Shown here in pieces: positions 21,605 to 29,331 of a stretch of DNA of 45,342 nucleotides (its first letter is position 1; each line of letters opens with the position of its first letter). Position numbers and translations under genes: made by a program. Source of the stretch: Singulisphaera sp. GP187. Lineage in GTDB: Bacteria > Planctomycetota > Planctomycetia > Gemmatales > Gemmataceae. The notes beneath the pieces were generated by a model that made no database searches, had not been told where the DNA came from, and saw only the letters and a list, made by a program, of their open reading frames with translations. Where the stretch lies: positions 1 to 45,342 of the forward strand of contig CAMDQN010000049.1 of assembly GCA_945905925.1 (NCBI GenBank), read 5' to 3'.

Positions 21605-24600
21605 TTACTTCGACACGGTCACCGTCACTTCGACCGGGGGGCCCTCACCCGCCTTCACCGTGATCTTGAAGTTCCCTTCCACCATGCCAGCCTTCACGTC
21701 GTACTCGAACCGGAACTGGTTCTTCTCGAAGGTCAGAGTCAACTGCGGCGGAACGACCAGTGAGGGATCGGACGCAACGAGTTTGGCCACGACTTCGTCT
21801 TCGTTGTATTGCCGCCAGTTGATCGTCTGAATCACCTTCTTGGTTTCGCCCTTCTTCAGGGTGACGACGAGATCATCTGGACCCACTTTCGGGGTCTTGG
21901 CCCTTTGGTCGATGTCCCAAATCGCCTTCAGTTCCTGGAGTACCTTCTCGATCAACTTCTGCTTGTCGATCTGTTCGCGGAGTCGCTTGATGAGCGCCTC
22001 TTTGTTGCCCGATTTGTCAATCTCCTCACGAATCACGCGGAGTCTCGCTTCGAGAGCGTATAGAGAACGCTCCGCGTCACTGACTGCGACGAGTGGCGCC
22101 CAGCGACCGACATTCAGCGTGTTCTGGATACCGTTCATCATGCTCTGGGTCTTCGGGAACGCGACCTCCGCATTCGGATCTTCGCTCAGAATGTCCTCGA
22201 GCTTCTTGCAGTAGTTGTCGTAGTTCTTCGTCGTGATCTCAATGACGCGGTTCACCTGGCACTCGCGGTGAATGCGCCGGAACTCACGGAGCACCGTCTG
22301 GACGATGTCGCGCGCCTTATCCACGTCCTGGAGCGCGTCCTGGTGGCGTACCTTAACCGAGTCCACTTGCTCCGCGGTCTCTTCCTTGTACCCATTCGAG
22401 CTGCGGACAAATTCGTATTTGCGCTTCGCGGCGGCAAGTTTCACGAGTGCCTCTTCGAGCCGCGTCCCAAGTTGCTCCTCTTCCTTGCTAATTTCGATCA
22501 GCAGTTCACCCTCGGAGACGATCCTCAGTCGAATCGGGTCGGAACTCCGGGTGACGCGCGGGCCGCCATCGGCGTCCGCGTTGTTGTCGGTGGCCTGAAC
22601 GTACACGTCCATACGGTACGTCGGCTGCGGCTCGCCCGATTCGGCCAGGATTGGGAAGTACCGCTGCCCTCGCTTTGGGTGGTCGTCCGGGTAGCGGGCG
22701 TCGAGATCGAAGAAGTCGCGGTCCGGGTTCCGCAAGTCGAGTTTCTTCACCGCCTCGGGGTTCGTCTCGTCGCCGCTCGGAATCTTCAACAACCGGGCGA
22801 GTTGTTCGGGCGTGTCGCGCCGCAGACGGCTATCCTGAAGGGCGAACTCGCGCAACTTCGAGACTCCGTTGCGGCGGTCGTCGGACTTATCGACGGTGCG
22901 GAAGTTCTCCGCGTGCCAGCGCGGCAATACGATCGCATTGAGGTTCGGCGGGCCGGCCTGCGGGGCGCTCAGGAACGAGCGCGTCAGCAACCCGACGCGC
23001 AGCACGCGGATCAGATCGGAGTCTTCCGCGTAGTAGTCGTAAGCGTACTCGACCAGGCTCAACCCGTGGTCGTCCTTCACGAAGCTATCCGGGTTCAGCG
23101 GAATCTTGGCCAGCGGCGTGACGAGGTACACGTTGCCCGCCTTGCGGATCACGTCCACGCCCACTTCCACCACTGGCGGCTGATCCTGCGCAACCTGAAT
23201 CAGTATCGACCGCGTCGTGCTCACGTTGTACTTGTTCGTCCAGGTGATCTCGAAGTCCACCACGTCCTTGATTCGGAAGTCGTAGTTCGCGCGGAGGTCT
23301 TTCTCGGGGTACGCGCCTTTGAGAACCGAAACCGCAGTCCGCGTGAAAACGCCCATGTCTTCCCACAGGTTCTTGAACACGATCTGGAAGCCCTTACCGC
23401 CCTCCGTCAAGGTGACGGGGACGGCGGTATCCTTCGCTTTGCCGTCGTCACTGAACACGGTGCCAGGGAATCGCCCGACCACGGGTTTGACGGACGCGGA
23501 CACGATCGCGTCGTTGTCCGCCATCACGCCCGAATCGTCGGTATAGGCGTCCGCGTAAAGCGTCACCTGAGTGCCTGCGGGGACCATGAAAATGGACCGC
23601 GCACCGGTCAACGACAGGTTCTTTTCAGCCATCACCTGGCGCTGACTCTTCAGGTCGTCGAAGCTCGTTCCCTGGGCCGGCGCGTGGTGCAGGTACGCGG
23701 GCTCTTCTTGGGTGCGATACAACCGCTTGAGCGTGGGCAATGGGATCAGCCGGATGCGCCGCGGGCGGGTGGCGGAGTCACTGGACCGCACGACGAATTC
23801 GAAGAGGAGTTCGTTCTCGGGGCGGTCCTTGAGACTGATGTCCCCGGTGAATTCCTGATTCTGCTTCGGCATCAAGGTACTCGAACTGCGGAACTTCACG
23901 GCCCCACGGCAGGAGTACGAGAGTTCGATCGGCTCTTCGGACTCGAACGCGACCCCGTCCTCGCCGATCTTGGTCACTGGGCGCGACAGTTCGAGTTTCC
24001 GCATCGTGCGCCCCATACTCGGCCGGTTCGCCTTCTCGTTCAGCGCCTTGAGTACCTCTTGGAGTTCTGGCAACTTCTCTCCGAGGACCACAGACGGGTG
24101 CGACGTGCCCATCCCCTCGGCAGCGGCGATCCGGCGCTCGACCGCGTCCACGGTCCACTCGACCGCAGCGCGCGGCATGCTGTCTTCCGGTTCGTCCGGC
24201 GCCCGCAGCGCCTGGAAGTCGAACGTCGGCACCTTGTGGTCGATGAGATCCTCGGTGACGTCTGACCAGAGCATCGGGCGCCAACCCTCGGGCACGGAAC
24301 GGTCAGCGATGACCCACTTGTACGCGCGAGCTGTGATCGGTACGGTGGTGACGTTCTGTGCGATGGTCACCTCGCCGCCCTCCGGGAATCCGACGAGTTC
24401 GATGTGTACGTTGCGAGGCCATGGGGTGTTCATCAGCGCGACGTTCCGCTCGGCGAAGATGCCGGAGACATGCGCGAACTTCCACACGAACCGGTGCGGG
24501 CTAACAGACTTCGTCGCGATCACGTGGCACGCGAACGAGACCGACAGCGTCGCGAGCAGCAGCCCCGCGGCCAGGAAACCCATCACCCACAACCGCCGCC

Positions 24601-25135
24601 AGTTGAACACCTGGCTCACCGGCACCTTGCCGACCCGCTCGCGGGCCTCGGCGATAGTCGCCAGGATCATGTCTTTCGAGTACCCGAACTTGCCCATCGC
24701 CTCGACGTCGGCCATCTCAACAGCCGTGATGAGCCGGTCGCCGAGGATCTTCGGGAACTTCCGCTCCAGCACCAGCGCTAGCGCCGGGTACGAGAACTCC
24801 TTCGTCACGCGTCGCAGAATGCGGAACACCAGGATGGCCCCGAACAGACCCATCGTGGTGAGCAGCGCAATGACCCGCAACGCCTTCGACGCGTCCAGCG
24901 CCCAGTCCCACCCGCTTCCCCAGATCCAGCTAGTGACCTTGAACACGCCATAGTCGAGAATCAACCCGAGCGCAAACCAGACCGCGACGAAGAGCATCGC
25001 GGACAGGAGTCCCTCGATCACCACGTATCTCCGGATGATGCCGCGGAGTTGGTCGAGCGGGTGATACACCTGCGGGTCACGCGCGAGGCCGGCGTTGGGA
25101 GCGACGAGCACTCGGGTTCTTTCAGCGGAAGCCAT
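21605..25135 (-). CDS. Large membrane protein, DUF4175-like
   Basis: The product is 1176 aa. Three hydrophobic segments stand near the N-terminus, at about residues 40-62 (IEGLLSAMLFVAVWFALGLI), 85-107 and 183-205. The first pair flanks a short loop, as in DUF4175 proteins of MoxR/Bat-type operons. A large extracytoplasmic part follows with beta-rich regions, then coiled-coil stretches (EEQLGTRLEEALVKLAAAKR) and a small beta domain at the C-terminus (about 1090-1176). No catalytic motif was recognised. The DUF4175 assignment rests on topology and position and is a moderate call. It lies between the vWA gene and the coiled-coil gene and may organise an envelope assembly with them. Confidence 0.7.
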   Translation of the reverse strand: MASAERTRVLVAPNAGLARDPQVYHPLDQLRGIIRRYVVIEGLLSAMLFVAVWFALGLILDYGVFKVTSWIWGSGWDWALDASKALRVIALLTTMGLFGAILVFRILRRVTKEFSYPALALVLERKFPKILGDRLITAVEMADVEAMGKFGYSKDMILATIAEARERVGKVPVSQVFNWRRLWVMGFLAAGLLLATLSVSFACHVIATKSVSPHRFVWKFAHVSGIFAERNVALMNTPWPRNVHIELVGFPEGGEVTIAQNVTTVPITARAYKWVIADRSVPEGWRPMLWSDVTEDLIDHKVPTFDFQALRAPDEPEDSMPRAAVEWTVDAVERRIAAAEGMGTSHPSVVLGEKLPELQEVLKALNEKANRPSMGRTMRKLELSRPVTKIGEDGVAFESEEPIELSYSCRGAVKFRSSSTLMPKQNQEFTGDISLKDRPENELLFEFVVRSSDSATRPRRIRLIPLPTLKRLYRTQEEPAYLHHAPAQGTSFDDLKSQRQVMAEKNLSLTGARSIFMVPAGTQVTLYADAYTDDSGVMADNDAIVSASVKPVVGRFPGTVFSDDGKAKDTAVPVTLTEGGKGFQIVFKNLWEDMGVFTRTAVSVLKGAYPEKDLRANYDFRIKDVVDFEITWTNKYNVSTTRSILIQVAQDQPPVVEVGVDVIRKAGNVYLVTPLAKIPLNPDSFVKDDHGLSLVEYAYDYYAEDSDLIRVLRVGLLTRSFLSAPQAGPPNLNAIVLPRWHAENFRTVDKSDDRRNGVSKLREFALQDSRLRRDTPEQLARLLKIPSGDETNPEAVKKLDLRNPDRDFFDLDARYPDDHPKRGQRYFPILAESGEPQPTYRMDVYVQATDNNADADGGPRVTRSSDPIRLRIVSEGELLIEISKEEEQLGTRLEEALVKLAAAKRKYEFVRSSNGYKEETAEQVDSVKVRHQDALQDVDKARDIVQTVLREFRRIHRECQVNRVIEITTKNYDNYCKKLEDILSEDPNAEVAFPKTQSMMNGIQNTLNVGRWAPLVAVSDAERSLYALEARLRVIREEIDKSGNKEALIKRLREQIDKQKLIEKVLQELKAIWDIDQRAKTPKVGPDDLVVTLKKGETKKVIQTINWRQYNEDEVVAKLVASDPSLVVPPQLTLTFEKNQFRFEYDVKAGMVEGNFKITVKAGEGPPVEVTVTVSK

Positions 25136-25166
25136 ATCGGTGTCCAGTGTTCAGTTTTCAGGTCTT

Positions 25167-25248
25167 GGCGAGCGGGGGACGTCAGCCCCCTACTAACTGC
25201 ACGCGACCATTCGCTTCGCGGTGGGACAGGGGGCTTTCGTCCCCTCGC
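25167..25248. repeat. Intergenic palindromic repeat, family A copy 2
   Basis: The element starts GGCGAGCGGGGGACGTCAGC and ends GGGGGCTTTCGTCCCCTCGC. It shares both end motifs and the CGTCAGCCC core with the copy at 14441-14527, though the middle differs. It fills most of the spacer before the DUF4175-like gene. Confidence 0.65.
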
Positions 25249-25257
25249 TTCCAGCGA

Positions 25258-28200
25258 TTACGCAAGCCGCATCAGTTTCCGCGAGAGCCACTCCGCGGAG
25301 AGAAGCGTGACCACGGCCAGAAGCGCGAAACTCGTCTGCACGCTCGCGCCGCTAAAGTGCCCGTAGTGGGATACACCCAGCAGGACGGCACTACCAACGA
25401 CGATCGTTCCGAGCGTTCCCAACCCGATCCCCCACTCGCCCCGGAAGGCGATCAATTGGGCACCAAACATCCCGAGCGCCAGCGCCCAATACCACCAGTC
25501 GATCATCTCCATCGCGACCATCGCACCAGTTGCCAAGAGAGCGACGGCCTGCACGCCCACAATCCCCAGGTTGATCGCCCAGCGCGGCCCGCCGGGCAGT
25601 TCGTCGATCACGACGGCCCACAGGACGCGTGCCAGCATCAAGACGAACGCCGTCACCAACAATGCGATGAGGCCATTGGACGACCGCTTCTGGGTCAGCT
25701 CGAAGTCGAGTAGGCGGATCTCCCAGTTGATCCAGGGGACGGTGAATTTCAGTGGTTTGTCCCACAGGTCATTCACCGGACCGCGGTTCTGCGTGCTGCG
25801 TTTCTCCGTCTTCATGCAGTCCGGGATCAGCGCCAGTTGCTCGTTCTCGCCTAACTTGAACGCGAGCCGCTGAACGCCGGCCTCCTTCGGCAACTTGGCC
25901 GCGAATTTGGCCTTCACGCTGTCCGAGAGCCTCGCCTGGAAGTCTTTGTCGAATTCACTCGCCATGCGGAACATCGCGGGGAAGTCCGGTTTCTTGTTGT
26001 CCATTTCCGGGTCGGCGGAGCGGATCCTGAACTCGCTGGTGAGCTTCTCCGCCGAGTCCGGTACGTCGATCACGACCTGGTAGAGCGATTCGCCGGGGGC
26101 AAACAGCTTAGGATCGAGCAGCACCTGCCCGGCGTAGTAGCCGTCGAACGGGGCACCCGTGTTGGCGGTCTTCGGGGTCAGGTCAAACGGCCCGAAGAAC
26201 TTCTTGTCGCCACCGCCGGCCGGTTCCTGGACGATTGTGAACTTCGGCGCTGGCACGGTGATGGCGTAGGGCTTCGCGCTCTCGTCGAGTACACGGGCCT
26301 GCACGCGGAGCGGCGCCCCCGAGACCGCTTCCTTACCAACCAGGACGCGACCGCGCGGCGCCTTGACGTTGCGCTTGCCGGCCATGTACTTGATCATCTT
26401 GATCCAGATGCGTTCGAAGTACTCGCGCCCGATGCCATCGCTCGGTTCGTAGGCACGCATTTTGTGAAACTCGCCGGACGCCAAGAAACAGGTTCGCCAC
26501 GCGGCCGACGGGTTGTTCGTGATCAGGTACGGGAGCTTGACGACCTCGCCAGTGTCGCCCACATCGGCGAACTCCGCGAGGACCGCGCTACCGGCCTTCA
26601 CCCCGCCGATGCCCACGTCCTGTTTGAGTGGGTAGCAGGAGAAGAACCCGCGACGCGGGAACAACTCAATCTTCAAGTCCTTGTCTTCGCCGTACCTGTC
26701 GCGGTCCGTGAAGAATGACTCCCACCCTGCAATGGGGTCGTCCTTTACCTTGTCGTCGAGTTGCAACAGGTCTGAACCGATGATCGCCTTCGAGTTCAGG
26801 TAGAGGCGCCGGGGCGTCTTCGGGATCGGTTTGATCCGCTGCGCGATGATGTCGGCGGGGGACACCGGTAGCAGGTTCAGCAGCGGGTCGAGCCGGCTCT
26901 TCTCTTCGACGCGGGCAAGTTGGAACGTGTTGATTGGCCCAGCGACGTAGATGAGGCCACCACCACCTTCCTTGACCCAGCGCGACAGGTCTTCGCACTG
27001 CTGTTGCGTGAGTTCGGTCCAGTCCGGGTCGAACGCGATCAGCACGTCATACTCGTTCAGGTTGTACGGCACCTCGTCGTTGCCACCCTTCGGTGCGGGC
27101 TTCAGGTCGAATTTGGTGGGGAACCGCGGAATGATGATTTCGTCCTGCTCCGCGGTGAGTTTGCCGGTGGTGCCGGCGTCGTTCTGTACGAACGTGGTGA
27201 GCGACGCGCGCTTGTCCTGTACCTCGCGGACGAGCAGCGTGCGGAGGAAGGTGAACTCACGCGTCGGCGCGCCGGCCATTAGCAGGATGCGTAGCTTCTG
27301 CTGGACGAAGTTGATCTCGCGCACGGTGCTGACGTGTTCCGGGTCCGGGAACGCTTCGAGCGGGTCTTTCGCGATGCGGGCGCGAGCGGACCACTTGCCT
27401 TCCGGCATCACTCGTTTCTTGATGGCCGCGTCCTTCGAGTCGATCGTGAGCTTCTCGGGCAGTTTCGCGGGGTCGATCACGAACTCCGACTGTCCGTGCG
27501 GTGGGTCGCCCGGCGCGAACATCAGCTTCTGCGTGATCTGGTGATCCGGCCCCTGCGTCTTCACGTCGCGGCCCGGCATCCACAGGTCGAGGATGACGTC
27601 GACCTGCTTGTTCGCGAGGTTCACGCCGTCGGCCTCGACGATGATCTTCGATGCTTCGTCGATCGGCGCGCTGTCGGGCGCCTGAACGTCGGTGATCGAG
27701 ATCGCGACACGTTCGCGGTCTTCGCCGACGGTGATCGTGAACACCGGGATCTTCTCGCGAACCGCACGGTCACGGAGTTCCGCATAGCTCGAATCGGAGC
27801 CGAGGTTGCTACGGCCGTCCGAGAGCACAATGATCCCTTGCACCATGTTCGACCCTTCGCGGTTGATCGCGGCCGTGATCGAATCCGGCACGTTCGTGCC
27901 CAGCGTGATGCTGCGGGCCACGTCGATGCGCTTGTCGAGTTTCTCCAGGTTCTTCTTGAGAGTGTCGAGGTCCGCGTCGCTCAACTTCTTTAACCAGGTG
28001 TGAGTGTCTAGCGCCTTGTCCAGTTCCGTTTCGTTGGTCGAACCAATTGTGGCTTGGCGACGGGCGGCCTCGATGTCTAACTTTGGTCGGATTGCAAACC
28101 ACGTCTGTCCCCAGTCCGCGGTGCCGATCCCGTCGCCCCACTCGCGCGTGACGCGGACTTGCTCCTTGCCCTCGTCCGACAGGCCGCGGAGCACGAACGG

Positions 28201-29250
28201 CTTGAAGTCGTACCTGCGGAACGCGTCCCACTCGGCCTTCGACCACGACGGCTCGCGCTGGCCGAGCATCGTCGGCGTTTCGTCGAGGCGCGTGCCGAAC
28301 GAGTAGACCGCAACCGGGTTCTTCTCCAACAGGTTTTTCAGGAACGCGACCTTCTCGTCGGTCAGAAATTCGATGAGCAGGTCGATGCGTTTCTTCGCGG
28401 TGGTGCCGGTGGTTTCGTCGGTCACGTCGGTCACGCTCGGGCTGATGTCGAGCAGGATGACGACCCGCGACTGTTTGTTCGTGTCCTCCCACGTCTGCAT
28501 CGCTGGGAGAAGGAAGACGACGCACAAGATCGTGTAGACGATGATGCGGAGCAGCGCGAGCGGCATCGCGAGGTACCACGGCGCGGTGCGGCAGTCCTTG
28601 ATGTACATGAAGACGGTGAAAACCGAGCCGAGGCCGAGCATCGTGAGGGTGAACACGTACCACTTCACCGCGTTCCCGGTGCCGGTGCTCGAGAGCGACT
28701 CGCCCGACCCCTTCGCCGGCACAGAGTCGCGCACGTAGTAAGCGATGATCCACCACACAACCGTCGCGCCAATGAGTAGCCCGCTCGCCAGCGCCAGTCC
28801 AAGGGCGCCGAGGTCACGCGGGGCGGCGGTAGCCGAACGGGACGGTAGGAAGAACCGCACCAGGGAGTAGCCGACGCCGGCCAGAACCACGAGGCAGACC
28901 GGGTTTGCTAGGAGGGCGACCAGTATCCGCCACAGCGGTTGCGATTGCCCCCTCGCGCTCGCGAGCAGGAGAACGTTCTCGTGGAACAGGCCGAACGCCG
29001 CGAGAGCAGCGAGGACGCCCCAAACGATGCCCATGGACGTGGCGTCGATGGTCTTCTGCGATTTGCTCGCTGGGTTCGCGAACCGGTACGCAATCCGCGC
29101 GAGGATCACGAGAGCGATCAGCGCAAGGAGCGCCATCGAGAATACGTTCGTGACGAAGACGTTCGTCACGTCCCCGGTGAACTGGTCGAACGAGTCAGCC
29201 GTTCGCCGGAACACGAACTCACTCTTCTTCGTCGTGGTTGTATCGTTCAT
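25258..29250 (-). CDS. Giant membrane protein with von Willebrand A domain
   Basis: The product is 1330 aa. Several transmembrane helices lie in the first 250 residues. A vWA domain follows with the metal-site motif DISPS (D268-x-S-x-S) and a later LSDGRSNLG loop, separated by about 200 residues, so the domain holds an insertion. A central part (about 650-900) resembles the glutamine-amidotransferase-like fold that follows vWA in planctomycete relatives, with LIAFDPDWTEL and WVKEGGGGLIYVAGP. Four to five more hydrophobic helices close the protein (about 1180-1330). It is in the position of BatB-like partners in MoxR operons, which assemble with vWA proteins in the inner membrane. The catalytic Cys of a true amidotransferase is not evident. 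Confidence 0.78.
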   Translation of the reverse strand: MNDTTTTKKSEFVFRRTADSFDQFTGDVTNVFVTNVFSMALLALIALVILARIAYRFANPASKSQKTIDATSMGIVWGVLAALAAFGLFHENVLLLASARGQSQPLWRILVALLANPVCLVVLAGVGYSLVRFFLPSRSATAAPRDLGALGLALASGLLIGATVVWWIIAYYVRDSVPAKGSGESLSSTGTGNAVKWYVFTLTMLGLGSVFTVFMYIKDCRTAPWYLAMPLALLRIIVYTILCVVFLLPAMQTWEDTNKQSRVVILLDISPSVTDVTDETTGTTAKKRIDLLIEFLTDEKVAFLKNLLEKNPVAVYSFGTRLDETPTMLGQREPSWSKAEWDAFRRYDFKPFVLRGLSDEGKEQVRVTREWGDGIGTADWGQTWFAIRPKLDIEAARRQATIGSTNETELDKALDTHTWLKKLSDADLDTLKKNLEKLDKRIDVARSITLGTNVPDSITAAINREGSNMVQGIIVLSDGRSNLGSDSSYAELRDRAVREKIPVFTITVGEDRERVAISITDVQAPDSAPIDEASKIIVEADGVNLANKQVDVILDLWMPGRDVKTQGPDHQITQKLMFAPGDPPHGQSEFVIDPAKLPEKLTIDSKDAAIKKRVMPEGKWSARARIAKDPLEAFPDPEHVSTVREINFVQQKLRILLMAGAPTREFTFLRTLLVREVQDKRASLTTFVQNDAGTTGKLTAEQDEIIIPRFPTKFDLKPAPKGGNDEVPYNLNEYDVLIAFDPDWTELTQQQCEDLSRWVKEGGGGLIYVAGPINTFQLARVEEKSRLDPLLNLLPVSPADIIAQRIKPIPKTPRRLYLNSKAIIGSDLLQLDDKVKDDPIAGWESFFTDRDRYGEDKDLKIELFPRRGFFSCYPLKQDVGIGGVKAGSAVLAEFADVGDTGEVVKLPYLITNNPSAAWRTCFLASGEFHKMRAYEPSDGIGREYFERIWIKMIKYMAGKRNVKAPRGRVLVGKEAVSGAPLRVQARVLDESAKPYAITVPAPKFTIVQEPAGGGDKKFFGPFDLTPKTANTGAPFDGYYAGQVLLDPKLFAPGESLYQVVIDVPDSAEKLTSEFRIRSADPEMDNKKPDFPAMFRMASEFDKDFQARLSDSVKAKFAAKLPKEAGVQRLAFKLGENEQLALIPDCMKTEKRSTQNRGPVNDLWDKPLKFTVPWINWEIRLLDFELTQKRSSNGLIALLVTAFVLMLARVLWAVVIDELPGGPRWAINLGIVGVQAVALLATGAMVAMEMIDWWYWALALGMFGAQLIAFRGEWGIGLGTLGTIVVGSAVLLGVSHYGHFSGASVQTSFALLAVVTLLSAEWLSRKLMRLA

Positions 29251-29331
29251 CGCCTGCTCGCCGGTTACGGGCCAGTGGTGTTTCGTGTACCGCGTGAGGC
29301 TCGCCCGCTACTCGCGGGAAGCGCGTCGAAC

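Noticed and set aside
22268-24265. Antisense frame of 665 codons opposite the DUF4175-like gene
   Set aside because: Long open frames opposite GC-rich genes are common; composition is Arg/Val/His-biased and no motif was found.
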